From the NCBI GenBank assembly GCA_022834735.1, contig BQKD01000001.1, positions 1,093,659 to 1,157,658 on the forward strand: a DNA stretch of 64,000 bases, in the 5' to 3' direction. This document shows, in pieces, positions 47,755 through 56,863 of the stretch; the stretch's first letter is position 1; each line of letters opens with the position of its first letter. The notes beneath the pieces were generated by a model. That model was not told the origin of the DNA, did no database searches, and saw nothing but the letters and a program-made list of their open reading frames with translations. The translations under genes were made by a program, and so were the position numbers. Origin of the DNA: Erysipelotrichaceae bacterium OPF54. Its GTDB lineage: Bacteria; Bacillota_I; Bacilli_A; Erysipelotrichales; Erysipelotrichaceae.

Positions 47755-48642
47755 TTAAATGCCAAGCTGTTCTTTCATATAATCGACAGGCGTGGATTTT
47801 CCTGTATACAGCTCGATTGCGATCAGGGCCTGGAACAGCATCATACTCATTCCGTTGTATACACGTTTGACACCCGCATCCCTGGCCTGCTTCATCATGA
47901 GTGTTTCTCGTGGCGCATACACCGTATCGGTAACGATCAGATCCTCCTTGAAGAACGATCCGTCCGGAATATTGCTCCGATCTTCGAGCGGATGCATCCC
48001 CACACCGGTCGCATCGCAGAAAATATCAGCTGCATGCATCTTTTCCTTGAGAAGATCGAGATCCGCCAGATCGTGCATTTCTGCTCTGCAGTCCGTGTTT
48101 TTATTGATGATATCTACGATCTCTTCGCCACGTTCGTAGAATTTATCCTTGATGTTGAAGAGATCGATCTGGGCGATGCCGTCCAGAGCACCGCGCACCG
48201 CGATCGCAGTCGCCGCGCCGCCTGTACCGATCAGCACCATCTTCATTCCTTTGAAATCGATCCCTTCTTCGCGGATCCCCTGCCAGTATCCCATACCATC
48301 GGTATTATAGCCTTTCAGATAGCCGGTAACATTTCCGTTTTCATCCCGGGTATTGACGACCGTATTGGTCGCACCGCAAAGACGGGCTGCCTCATCCACT
48401 TCATCGAGATATTTGTGTACGACCGTTTTGTTCGGCATCGAGATATTCGAACCAAGCATCTTCAGCGCACGGATGCTTTCCACCGCGTTTTCGAGCGAAT
48501 CGTTGTCCACCTCGAACGCAAGCTGGATCACGTCGTCCCCGTTTTTGTCATACGCCAGATTATGGGTTTTCGGAGACTGCGAATGACGAATCGGGTAGGC
48601 CATCAGGCCGACAAGTTCAGTATGACCAGTAATATTAGGCAT
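47755..48642 (-). CDS. Quinate/shikimate dehydrogenase, YdiB-like (paralogue 2)
   Basis: The 295-residue protein starts MPNITGHTELVGLMAYPIRH, close to YdiB (…YELIGLMAYPIRHS), with FEVDNDSLENAVESIRALKM, catalytic Lys72 in ISMPNK and Asp115 in GYNTDGMGYW, and the cofactor loop LIGTGGAATAIAVRGALDGI. YdiB-type enzymes oxidise both quinate and shikimate with NAD or NADP. TTGGAGGAAAAT precedes the start; the flavin enzyme gene lies 24 bp upstream on the same strand, giving an operon. Greater similarity to YdiB than paralogue 1 suggests the quinate-active member. Confidence 0.88.
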   Translation of the reverse strand: MPNITGHTELVGLMAYPIRHSQSPKTHNLAYDKNGDDVIQLAFEVDNDSLENAVESIRALKMLGSNISMPNKTVVHKYLDEVDEAARLCGATNTVVNTRDENGNVTGYLKGYNTDGMGYWQGIREEGIDFKGMKMVLIGTGGAATAIAVRGALDGIAQIDLFNIKDKFYERGEEIVDIINKNTDCRAEMHDLADLDLLKEKMHAADIFCDATGVGMHPLEDRSNIPDGSFFKEDLIVTDTVYAPRETLMMKQARDAGVKRVYNGMSMMLFQALIAIELYTGKSTPVDYMKEQLGI

Positions 48643-48666
48643 AATTATTTTCCTCCAACTTTCTTT

Positions 48667-50694
48667 TTACTGTTTCTGGATCAGATCGAGATCGATCAAT
48701 CCTTTTGACTCGAGCACATTAAGGATGGCGCGTCCGTCCATCGTCCCTTCCATGATGCGGCGCGCACGCACAGAATCGCCAATGTTGTAGATCGCTGTAT
48801 CCGTGTCACCAAACGCCTCCTCGAGCTCTTTGAGGAGCGGATCGTTGGCACGCATGCCAAGACAGTTGAAACCAAGATCGAACGGAATGTCCCGGATCGT
48901 GCCGTCCGGCAGCTTCACTGTAAAAGCGTTTTCCTTCACTTCCTGAAGCGCGGTATTGACATATTCCTTCACATTGTATTTGTCGAAGGTTTCGCGCATC
49001 GAGCACTTCGTGACCGGATCGGCCAGCATTCCGATAGCCGGCAGCATATCGATGATCGTGCATTTCGCGCCTCTTGGAGCAAAGTATTCCACGACATCGA
49101 GTCCGACCGATCCGCCGCCCACGACAACAACTTCCTTATCCTTGCAGAAATCATCCGGATACATACCGGCATTGTAGCTGCTGATCATATCGAAAATGGT
49201 CGAAACGTTTTTCGCCTCCAGATTTTCCTTTAATCCCTTGATTGGCGGAACAAGCGGAACGGAACCGGTCGCATGGACAATGATGTCCGGCTTGAATGTT
49301 CTGATCTTGTCGATCGTCGCTTCCGTATTCAGGAAAATATACAAGTTGTCCAGACGGGCTGCTCTTGCTTCCAGATATTTCGGGAAATCCTTCATTCTCT
49401 GCTTGCTTGGCAGATCCGAAATGAAAGAGGACAGACCGCCGATATGATCGCTTTTCTCGAACAGGAACACGTTGCAGCCGACCTCGGCCGCCGTGCAGGC
49501 CGCCTCCATACCAGCCGTGCCGGCCCCGATCACGACCACATTGCACAGCTTGTTCACTTTCAGTTTTTTATATACATCGCCTTCCGGAACGGCCGGATTG
49601 ACCGTGCAGCGGATCGGACGGTTGACACCGATCCGGTTTCCGGCGCAGCCCACGTTGCACGAAATACATTTGCGCAGCAGCTCTTCCTGGCCGTTTTCCA
49701 CTTTATTGACCCAGTCCGGTTCCGCGATCAGACCGCGGCCCATTCCTACGATATCCACATCGCCGCTTTCGAGAATTTTTTCCACCACTTCTGGATCGCG
49801 ATAGTTTCCGGCATTCATGACCGGCTTGCCGAACTTGTCCTTGACAGCCCGTGCCATATACGAACGCCATCCGTCTTCAAGAAAGTTGGAATCGATCTGG
49901 TACTGCAGGGAAGGGTTCAAACCGCAGGAAACATCATACAGATCGACAAATTCATCGAGGTATTCCAGATATTCCAGCGTATCTTCGAGCGTATTGCCGC
50001 CTTCCACACGCTCTTCCGCCGAAATACGGACAATGATCGGAAACCACGGCCCAACCTGTTTTCTTACTTCTTCGAGCACCATCCGCGGAAAGCGCAGCCG
50101 GTTTTCGACCGAACCGCCGAATTCATCGGTCCGTTTATTATAGTAGGGCGAAATAAACTGGCTCATCAGATACGAATGGCCGCAGTGGATCTCGATCGCG
50201 TCGAAGCCGATATCCCGTGCTCGTCTTGCCGCCTCCCCGTATTTTCTGACCGTATGCAGGATCTCCTCTCTGGTCATCGGGCGCGGAATCTCGCCGCCCG
50301 CTTTTGTCGGAATATTGGATGAGGATACGGTCTGCATGCCGGTCCTTGCGCTGGAAGCGGATGCGCCCGCATGATTGATCTGGATCGCAACGGTCGTTCC
50401 CGATTTATGCAGAGTCTCTACCAGCTGGTAAAAGCGCGGCATGAAACTGTCGTGATCGATCCGGATCTGGCTCGTTCCGTTCGAGCCGACCGGATATTCC
50501 ACATTCGCGTTTTCGAGAATGATAAGTCCGGTTCCGCCTTTGGCGCGCAGCGTGTAGTAATTCATGTGCCGGCTGCTCATTTCGCCGCTCGTTTCGCCGT
50601 AATTCGTTCCCATCGGCGTCATCGCGATGCGGTTCTTGATCGTTGTCCGTTTGATGGTAAGCGGTTCAAAAATCTTCGGATATTTTTTGTTCAT
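48667..50694 (-). CDS. Old-yellow-enzyme-type NADH:flavin oxidoreductase with Fe-S cluster (2-enoate reductase-like)
   Basis: The 675-residue protein has an FMN TIM barrel (residues 1-330; IEIHCGHSYLMSQFISPYYN with the catalytic His pair, KRTDEFGGSVENRLRF), a 4Fe-4S motif in CISCNVGC and RCTVNP, and an FAD/NADH module (VVVIGAGTAGMEAACTAAEV, VVVVGGGSVGLDVVEYFA). This layout is that of 2-enoate reductase, 2,4-dienoyl-CoA reductase and bile-acid BaiCD/H enzymes, which reduce C=C bonds next to a carbonyl or acid. In this cluster dehydroshikimate or shikimate (cyclic enoates) are attractive substrates. AAAAGGAGAAG precedes the start. Confidence 0.88.
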   Translation of the reverse strand: MNKKYPKIFEPLTIKRTTIKNRIAMTPMGTNYGETSGEMSSRHMNYYTLRAKGGTGLIILENANVEYPVGSNGTSQIRIDHDSFMPRFYQLVETLHKSGTTVAIQINHAGASASSARTGMQTVSSSNIPTKAGGEIPRPMTREEILHTVRKYGEAARRARDIGFDAIEIHCGHSYLMSQFISPYYNKRTDEFGGSVENRLRFPRMVLEEVRKQVGPWFPIIVRISAEERVEGGNTLEDTLEYLEYLDEFVDLYDVSCGLNPSLQYQIDSNFLEDGWRSYMARAVKDKFGKPVMNAGNYRDPEVVEKILESGDVDIVGMGRGLIAEPDWVNKVENGQEELLRKCISCNVGCAGNRIGVNRPIRCTVNPAVPEGDVYKKLKVNKLCNVVVIGAGTAGMEAACTAAEVGCNVFLFEKSDHIGGLSSFISDLPSKQRMKDFPKYLEARAARLDNLYIFLNTEATIDKIRTFKPDIIVHATGSVPLVPPIKGLKENLEAKNVSTIFDMISSYNAGMYPDDFCKDKEVVVVGGGSVGLDVVEYFAPRGAKCTIIDMLPAIGMLADPVTKCSMRETFDKYNVKEYVNTALQEVKENAFTVKLPDGTIRDIPFDLGFNCLGMRANDPLLKELEEAFGDTDTAIYNIGDSVRARRIMEGTMDGRAILNVLESKGLIDLDLIQKQ

Positions 50695-50742
50695 CTTCTT
50701 CTCCTTTTTGCGAAAAGAAGCATTCGATTTGTGACGAGCTCA

Positions 50743-51693
50743 TCATAGCGTATTTTTTTTCTTTTGAATAATATCTTTTAAGTACTGCTTTGATTCGTTT
50801 TTTCTATCATTTTCCGCCTTCGATGTCTCGATCATGTAATCAATAAAGCGCCTTGCCGAAGGAAGAAGATACTGATCCTTTTTCCAGAACATGAAGATCT
50901 GATGATACAGATCCAGTCCCTGGATGTGATGGATCGTGATCCCGGCCGTCTGGGCAAGCACATCGGTGACCGGAACGAGCGCGATGCCGAAATTTTCCCG
51001 TACCAGCGCCACGATAGAGTATTCATCCGGACATTCGAAAGGAATGGAAGGATGCAGATCGTACGTTTCGTAAAAGGCACGTGTATGCACGCCCATCCAC
51101 GATGCCGGATCGTAACCGATCAGCGGATATTCCATGACGTGTTCAAGGGCAACGAAACGCTGATCGGCAAGCGGATGGTCCGAAGGGGTGATCACGACGA
51201 TTTCCTGATCGATCAGCGGATAGAACTCGAGATCGGGATCATCCGTTTTTCCGCCGAAACCGATATCGAGCTCTCCTTCGCGCAGCCGGCGGATGATATC
51301 GTGCGAATGATCCTGCAGAAAGCTGAAAGATACATTTTCGTTTTCCTTCTTTTCAAGGAACAGGCGCACTTTGCTCGGAATATAATGGCCTGCCAGCGGA
51401 AAAACATACCCGATATCGATCTTTCCCTGACCGCCAGCTACTTCTGCCATCCGGTCGATCGCCTGATCGTAATCGGTACTGATCTTTACGGCGTGGTCGT
51501 AAAATATTTTTCCGGCCTTGGTCAGCCGGATCCCTCGTCCGGTCTTTTCGAACAATGCCACGCCAAGCTCTTCCTCGAGCATGGCCATGGAGCGGCTGAG
51601 GGAAGGCTGGGAAATGTGCAGCTGCAGCGAAGCGGTCCGGAAATTTTCCAGTTCGGCTGCTTTGATAAAGTAAAAAATCTGGTTCAAAGTCAT
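50743..51693 (-). CDS. LysR-family regulator of the shikimate/quinate island
   Basis: The 316-residue protein starts MTLNQIFYFIKAAELENFRT, with the LysR HTH TASLQLHISQPSLSRSMAML, and a full effector-binding domain. GAAAGGAAACG precedes the ATG at 51693. It lies between the flavin-enzyme operon (same strand) and the MFS gene (divergent), with a TTGATA-N9-TATCAA dyad in between. It is therefore the likely hydroaromatic-acid sensor for both directions. Confidence 0.9.
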   Translation of the reverse strand: MTLNQIFYFIKAAELENFRTASLQLHISQPSLSRSMAMLEEELGVALFEKTGRGIRLTKAGKIFYDHAVKISTDYDQAIDRMAEVAGGQGKIDIGYVFPLAGHYIPSKVRLFLEKKENENVSFSFLQDHSHDIIRRLREGELDIGFGGKTDDPDLEFYPLIDQEIVVITPSDHPLADQRFVALEHVMEYPLIGYDPASWMGVHTRAFYETYDLHPSIPFECPDEYSIVALVRENFGIALVPVTDVLAQTAGITIHHIQGLDLYHQIFMFWKKDQYLLPSARRFIDYMIETSKAENDRKNESKQYLKDIIQKKKNTL

Positions 51694-51726
51694 CTTTGCG
51701 TTTCCTTTCTTTTCTCTTATTCTAAA

Positions 51727-51747
51727 TTGATACGTTTTTTCTATCAA
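51727..51747. promoter_or_regulatory. LysR operator-like dyad
   Basis: TTGATA-N9-TATCAA between the divergent LysR and MFS genes, about 10 bp before the -35 box of the MFS promoter. It has the T-N11-A core of LysR sites. Confidence 0.6.
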
Positions 51748-51755
51748 TCAAAAAC

Positions 51756-51785
51756 GAATTATATATTGGACGCCTGAAAGCGGGC
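51756..51785 (+). promoter_or_regulatory. Promoter of the MFS-aroD operon
   Basis: TTGGAC-18-TACAAT, start expected near 51792, about 83 nt before the MFS ATG. Confidence 0.6.
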
Positions 51786-51874
51786 TTGCTACAATAAGGA
51801 TGCAACAAGTTAAAAAATTAACAAGTGAATAGAAGCTCTTCGATTTGTGACAAAATGGAGAGAGGAAACTTACT

Positions 51875-53083
51875 ATGAACAAAAAGTATTTGCCCAGCGC
51901 CCTGATCATGTACCTGAACTATTTCATTCACGGGGTAGGCTGCTCCGTGCTCGGACAAGCTGTGATCAAGGAATCGCTGGCCGCATCGTGGGGAGTCGAT
52001 GCGATGAAGATCACTGCCATTTCGGCTGCGCTCGGATTAGGACGCCTTGTCGCGCTGCCATTTGCCGGACCGTTATCCGATAAGCTGGGACGCCGTATTT
52101 CCACAGCCATCGGAAGCGCCTCGTACGCCGTCTATCTGATCGGGCTGGCGCTGGCGTTCAATGCCGGAACGAACGGTGGCTACATGATCGCATATGTCTG
52201 CGCTGTGATCGGCGGCATCGCCAACTCGTTCCTGGATACCGGGATCTATCCGGCTGTAAATGAAATTTTCTACAAGTACCCGGCTGTGGCGACGATGGGC
52301 GTCAAATTCTTTATTTCGATCAGCCAGATGCTGCTGCCGTTCCTGTTAGGGGTAACGGTTGCCCTGACAGCAAACGGGCTTCCATCTTACAACCGGCTCT
52401 TTATCGGATGCGGGATCGGCTATGCGATCCTGTTCGTGCTGATCTTCCTGTTCCCGCTGCCGGATCAGGATGCCAAGGGTTCGGGCGAAAAGGAAGGCCT
52501 GATCGCCAGCCTGAAGCACACCCGCTTCACGCTCGAGTCGGCTGCGATGATCATCATCGGCTTTACATGTACGGGAACGTTCCAGCTGTGGCTCAACTGC
52601 GCGCAGAACTTTGCCGTGACCAATGCGGGATGGGCCGATCCGTCCATCATGCAGACGTATTACTCGGCCGGAACGATCATCGCGCTCATCGTGACATCGA
52701 TTCTGACAAGGAAGATCAAGGATGTCCGCTTTATCCTAGTCTATCCGGCCATCTGTCTTGCGATGCTGATCATCGTTATGATCGGACAGAATCCGACTCT
52801 GATGGCCATCGGGGCCTTCGTGATCGGCTGGGCTGGCGCGGGCGGCCTGCTGCAGATCGTCACTTCGGTTTGCAATCTGCTGTTTCCGCGCATCAAGGGA
52901 ACGGTGACGGCGCTGGTCATGATCGCTTCGTCTTTGTGCAACTACACGCTGCTCAGTGCCGCATCGGGCATGACACCATCGGCCGTTATGATCATGAATA
53001 TCATCGTGACCGGGATCGGCGTGCTGTTAGGATTGTATGTCAATCTTCGTTATAAAAATAGGATGCAGAATACCAATGCATGA
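51875..53083 (+). CDS. MFS transporter, probable shikimate/quinate-type acid carrier
   Basis: The 402-residue protein has twelve predicted helices and the MFS loop motif GPLSDKLGRRIS between helices 2 and 3. It lacks a large central loop. AGAGAGGAAAC precedes the start. Followed after 15 bp by aroD in the same operon and facing the LysR regulator, it is inferred to import shikimate, quinate or dehydroquinate. Substrate is assigned by context only. I recall a comparable set (LysR, flavin oxidoreductase, AroE, MFS) in Listeria. Confidence 0.82.
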   Translation: MNKKYLPSALIMYLNYFIHGVGCSVLGQAVIKESLAASWGVDAMKITAISAALGLGRLVALPFAGPLSDKLGRRISTAIGSASYAVYLIGLALAFNAGTNGGYMIAYVCAVIGGIANSFLDTGIYPAVNEIFYKYPAVATMGVKFFISISQMLLPFLLGVTVALTANGLPSYNRLFIGCGIGYAILFVLIFLFPLPDQDAKGSGEKEGLIASLKHTRFTLESAAMIIIGFTCTGTFQLWLNCAQNFAVTNAGWADPSIMQTYYSAGTIIALIVTSILTRKIKDVRFILVYPAICLAMLIIVMIGQNPTLMAIGAFVIGWAGAGGLLQIVTSVCNLLFPRIKGTVTALVMIASSLCNYTLLSAASGMTPSAVMIMNIIVTGIGVLLGLYVNLRYKNRMQNTNA

Positions 53084-53098
53084 TAAGGAGGGAATTCG

Positions 53099-53860
53099 AT
53101 GAATACTGTAAAAGTAAGAAATGTGGAGATCGGGACAGGAAAGCCGAAAATTATCGTTCCGATCGTAGGTGTCACAAAAGAGGATATCCTCAAGGAAGCG
53201 CAGGCGATCCGGCAGCTGCCTTGTGATGTCGTGGAATGGCGGATCGACTGGTTCGAACACGTGTTCGATATCGAAAAGCTCAAGGAGTGTGCCGGAGCGC
53301 TCAAGGAAGCGCTTGGCGATCTTCCGGTATTAATGACGTTCCGCACGAAAAAAGAGGGCGGGGAAAAGGAAATCGACAACGAAACATACAAAATGATCAA
53401 TAATACGATGGCTGCCTCCGGTCTGGTCGATGTGATCGATGTCGAGATCTTTACCGGCGACGAAGTCGTTGCGGATATGATCGGCTGCGCGCATGACAAC
53501 AATGTCAAGGTCATCGCTTCGAATCACGACTTCTTCAAGACACCAGCCAAATCGGATATCATCTACCGCCTGCGCAAGATGCAGGATATGGGAGCGGACA
53601 TTCTCAAGATCGCGGTGATGCCGCAGAACAAAAGCGATGTGCTCACGCTTCTTGAGGCGACCGAGGAAATGGTCAGCTGTTTCGCGCATCAGCCGGTCGT
53701 GACCATGTCCATGGGCGGCATGGGTGTGATCAGCCGTCTTTGCGGGGAAGCGTTCGGCTCGTCCATGACGTTCGGGGCGGCCAAAAAAGCATCCGCGCCA
53801 GGCCAGATGGGTGTCGAGGATCTGGCAGTTGTCCTGGAGGATATCCATAAAGCTTCATAG
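53099..53860 (+). CDS. aroD: Type I 3-dehydroquinate dehydratase
   Basis: The 253-residue protein has the type I signature DVVEWRIDWFEHV, MTFRTKKEGG, DVIDVEIF, the catalytic His in VIASNHDFFKTP and Schiff-base Lys in GADILKIAVMP, and TMSMGGMGVISR near the end. It interconverts 3-dehydroquinate and 3-dehydroshikimate. Type I enzymes serve both biosynthesis and quinate catabolism. ATAAGGAGGG precedes the ATG; it is co-transcribed with the MFS gene and followed by a strong hairpin. Confidence 0.96.
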   Translation: MNTVKVRNVEIGTGKPKIIVPIVGVTKEDILKEAQAIRQLPCDVVEWRIDWFEHVFDIEKLKECAGALKEALGDLPVLMTFRTKKEGGEKEIDNETYKMINNTMAASGLVDVIDVEIFTGDEVVADMIGCAHDNNVKVIASNHDFFKTPAKSDIIYRLRKMQDMGADILKIAVMPQNKSDVLTLLEATEEMVSCFAHQPVVTMSMGGMGVISRLCGEAFGSSMTFGAAKKASAPGQMGVEDLAVVLEDIHKAS

Positions 53861-53873
53861 TTTTAGAAAGAAA

Positions 53874-53910
53874 GAAAACGTATTATCCCCTCTGTCGATA
53901 ATACGTTTTC
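53874..53910 (+). terminator. Hairpin between aroD and the TRAP operon
   Basis: GAAAACGTATTATC and GATAATACGTTTTC pair perfectly (14 bp) around 9 nt. Only a short T-rich tail follows, so partial readthrough into the TRAP genes is plausible; no separate promoter is obvious before 53934. Confidence 0.65.
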
Positions 53911-53933
53911 CTGTATAGGGAGGGGGTTGAATT

Positions 53934-54503
53934 ATGAAAAGAGGGCTGCAGCGGCTTGACCGGTATCTGGAGGAGTTCCTGCTTGTCGCTTTTCTTGGCG
54001 CGATGACCTTGATCATGGGCGTACAGGTCGTGTCGCGGTATGTGTTCGGCATGTCGCTGTCCTGGTCGGAGGAAATCACACGCTATTTATTTATATGGAG
54101 CGGTTTTCTGAGCGTGAGCTACTGCTCGAAAATGTGTATTTCCATCAAGATCGAACAGTTCGTTTCGAAACTTTCCAGGCGAACGATCGCATGGGTCAAA
54201 GTGTTTACGCATACGATCGAGCTGCTTTTTTTCGGGTATATGATCCCGTTCGCGTTTTCGTATATGATGTCTGCGGTTCATAGCGGACAGCTGTCGCCAG
54301 CCTGTCATCTGCCGATGTGGCTCGTGCAGGCAGCGCCGCTCGTATCGTTCGTGCTTGTCTTCATCCGTGTCCTTCAGCGCTGGTTCATCGAGTTCGCGTT
54401 CGCGCGCGGAAAGATCGTAAACGATCCGGTCCATCCGGAACGCAGCACGGAATACATGATCGAGGCCAATGTGCCGGAAGAGGATGAAAGGAGGAACTCA
54501 TAA
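53934..54503 (+). CDS. TRAP transporter small permease (DctQ family)
   Basis: The 189-residue protein has four membrane helices, with LVAFLGAMTLIMGVQVVSRY, the conserved SWSEEITRYLFIWSGFLSVS and a C-terminal cytoplasmic tail. It is the small subunit of a tripartite ATP-independent periplasmic-type transporter that imports organic acids with Na+. GGGAGGGGGTTGAATT precedes the ATG. Its stop shares a base with the dctM start (TAATG). Confidence 0.92.
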   Translation: MKRGLQRLDRYLEEFLLVAFLGAMTLIMGVQVVSRYVFGMSLSWSEEITRYLFIWSGFLSVSYCSKMCISIKIEQFVSKLSRRTIAWVKVFTHTIELLFFGYMIPFAFSYMMSAVHSGQLSPACHLPMWLVQAAPLVSFVLVFIRVLQRWFIEFAFARGKIVNDPVHPERSTEYMIEANVPEEDERRNS

Positions 54504-55795
54504 TGTCGGTCGGTGTCGTGATGCTCGTCTTTATCCTTCTGCTCGTGCTGACAGTGCCGGTATCGATCTCGCTAGGCATGGCTTCGGTGCTTCCTTCCAT
54601 GTTCGATCCTTCCTTTACGGTCGGTGCCAAATATCTGATCCGGGCCATGTTTTCGGGGCTGGATTCGTTTCCGCTTCTTGCGGTGCCGATGTTCGTGCTT
54701 TCCGGTATCCTGATGGCCAAAGGCGGGATCTCCAAACGGCTGTTCGATGTATTCGCGTATTTTCTCGGAAATTTTACGGCAGGGCTGCCCTGCGCCGTGA
54801 TCGTGACCTGTCTGTTCTATGGGGCGATTTCCGGCTCAGGCCCGACAACGGTAGCGGCCGTAGGAAGCATGACGATCCCGATCCTGACCTCCCTTGGCTA
54901 TGAGCTCTCGTTTGCTGCCTCGATCGCGGCAGTGGCTGGCGGTCTTGGCGTGATCATTCCGCCAAGCATCCCGTTCATCATGTTTGGCATGGCTTCGGGC
55001 GCTTCGGTCAGCGATCTGTTCCTTGCCGGCATCGTTCCTGGTCTGATCATCGGACTGCTGCTCATTTTCTACGCTATGATCTACTGCAGACGCCATGGCG
55101 AGGACAAGGAAAAGATCGGCAGGGAAGTGAGGGCGCTGCATGAAAAAGGACTTCTTACGGTGCTGAAGGAAAGCTTTTTTGCGCTGCTCAGCCCGGTCAT
55201 TATCCTGGGCTGTATTTATACGGGTGTGGCCAGTCCGACCGAGGCGGCAGTCATTTCGGTATTTTATTCGCTGCTTGTCGGCCTGTTCCTGTACCGGACG
55301 ATCACGGTGAGGGAAATTCCGGACATCTTAGTGGAGTCGATCCGCACGTTTGCGCCGATCCTGTTCATCCTGGCTGCTTCCACCGCTTTTTCCAGGGTGC
55401 TGACGCTCATGCATGTGCCGCAGATCGTGAGCACATGGATCATTGAGAGCTTCCATTCGCCGGTCGTGATCCTGCTGGTGATCAATGTGTTCCTGCTCGT
55501 TGTGGGCATGGTCATGGATACGACGCCGGCGATCCTGATCCTGACGCCGATCCTGCTGCCGATCATTCAGTCGATCGGGATGGATCCGATCCAGTTTGGT
55601 GTGATCATGGTCGTCAATCTCGCGATCGGTTTCGTCACGCCGCCGATCGGGGTCAATTTGTTCGTGGCCAGCTCGCTTTCCGATGTGCCGGTCATGGAGC
55701 TTTCCAGAAAAGCGATGCCGATGATCGTCCTGTTTCTGTCGGCGCTGCTGCTGTTTACGTTTGTGCCGGGCTTCTCGCTGTGGATCCTGGGGTGA
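54503..55795 (+). CDS. TRAP transporter large permease (DctM family)
   Basis: The 430-residue protein has about twelve helices with the family landmarks VPMFVLSGILMAKGGI, FYGAISGSGPTTVAAVGSMT, GGLGVIIPPSIPFIMFG, TGVASPTEAAVISVFYSLL and VNLAIGFVTPPIGVNLFVAS. It forms the elevator-type transport core with the DctQ subunit. Overlaps dctQ by one base and is followed after 4 bp by the binding-protein gene. Confidence 0.95.
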   Translation: MSVGVVMLVFILLLVLTVPVSISLGMASVLPSMFDPSFTVGAKYLIRAMFSGLDSFPLLAVPMFVLSGILMAKGGISKRLFDVFAYFLGNFTAGLPCAVIVTCLFYGAISGSGPTTVAAVGSMTIPILTSLGYELSFAASIAAVAGGLGVIIPPSIPFIMFGMASGASVSDLFLAGIVPGLIIGLLLIFYAMIYCRRHGEDKEKIGREVRALHEKGLLTVLKESFFALLSPVIILGCIYTGVASPTEAAVISVFYSLLVGLFLYRTITVREIPDILVESIRTFAPILFILAASTAFSRVLTLMHVPQIVSTWIIESFHSPVVILLVINVFLLVVGMVMDTTPAILILTPILLPIIQSIGMDPIQFGVIMVVNLAIGFVTPPIGVNLFVASSLSDVPVMELSRKAMPMIVLFLSALLLFTFVPGFSLWILG

Positions 55796-55799
55796 GTGT

Positions 55800-56804
55800 A
55801 TGAACAGGAAGAACAGAAATAAAACTGCATCTCTTTTATGCGCATGCATGCTGTTCGTCTGTGTGCTGTGCACGGGCTGTTCGTCGTCTGACGGGCAGCG
55901 TTATGCGTGGCCGCTGGCGACGGCGAGCCCGGAAGATACGGTCACGCAGCTGTTCGCGCTCAAATTTGCCGAAGAGGTGGATCGGCTGAGCGCGGGGCAC
56001 ATGAAGATCGAAGTGTATCCGAATTCGACGCTGGGCGGGGACCGGGATCTGCTGGAATCGTGCGCGGACGGGGATATTCCGTTTGTTGTGCAGAATACGG
56101 CGCCGCAGGTCTCGTTCATGAAGGATCTGGCGGTCTTTGATATTCCGTGCGTTTTTGATCATGTGGACGAGCTGAGAGAGAAGATCGATGATCCGCCGTT
56201 TTATGATCGGATCGGTTCGGTCTATACGGATGGCGGCTATCATCTGCTCGGGATCGCGGATCAGGGCATGCGGGTCATGAGCACGAACAGGAAAGTGGAC
56301 ACACTGGATGATTTCAAAGGGCAGAAGATCCGGACGATGGAAAACAGCAATCATCTTGCGTTCTGGAAAGCTCTGGGAGCGAGCCCGACGCCAATGAGCT
56401 TTTCAGAAGTGTATATCGGGCTGCAGCAGCATACGATCGATGCGCAGGAAAATCCGTACGAGGTCATTGTTTCCAACCGGCTGTACGAGCAGCAGGATTA
56501 TGTGGTCGAGACCAATCATCTGCCGCATCTGATCACATTGATCGTCAACGATACGTTCTACAACGACCTGAGCCAGGAAGACAGGCAGATCATGGACGAG
56601 GCGGCTGCAAACGCAACAGCCTACGCAAGGGAAATGTCGGATCAGCGGATCGAAGAGAAAAAAGAACAGATCCGAAAGAGCGGTACGCAGATCATTGAGC
56701 TTGACGAAAATACGCGAAACGAGATCCGTCAGAAGGCGCAGCCGGTGTATGATCAGATCAAAGAATCGATCGAGCCGTCCTTGTTCGAGGCGTATACACA
56801 ATAA
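55800..56804 (+). CDS. TRAP transporter substrate-binding lipoprotein (DctP family)
   Basis: The 334-residue protein has a lipoprotein signal (LLCACMLFVCVLCTGCSSSD, lipobox LCTGC). The DctP fold follows: FAEEVDRLSAGHMKIEVYPN, GDRDLLESC, then GQKIRTMENSNHLAFWKALG with the Arg expected to clasp a substrate carboxylate, and MSFSEVYIGLQQHTIDAQEN. In this Gram-positive-type cell it is membrane-anchored. Closest context partner is aroD, so a hydroaromatic carboxylate such as shikimate or quinate is a reasonable but unproven ligand. Confidence 0.92.
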   Translation: MNRKNRNKTASLLCACMLFVCVLCTGCSSSDGQRYAWPLATASPEDTVTQLFALKFAEEVDRLSAGHMKIEVYPNSTLGGDRDLLESCADGDIPFVVQNTAPQVSFMKDLAVFDIPCVFDHVDELREKIDDPPFYDRIGSVYTDGGYHLLGIADQGMRVMSTNRKVDTLDDFKGQKIRTMENSNHLAFWKALGASPTPMSFSEVYIGLQQHTIDAQENPYEVIVSNRLYEQQDYVVETNHLPHLITLIVNDTFYNDLSQEDRQIMDEAAANATAYAREMSDQRIEEKKEQIRKSGTQIIELDENTRNEIRQKAQPVYDQIKESIEPSLFEAYTQ

Positions 56805-56830
56805 GAACGATATTTTTGTCATTTACAGGA

Positions 56831-56863
56831 AAAAGCTGGAGCCAGGAAAGGTCTTCAGCTTTT
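56831..56863 (+). terminator. Terminator of the TRAP operon
   Basis: AAAAGCTGGA ... TCTTCAGCTTTT hairpin followed by a T-rich tail. Confidence 0.65.
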
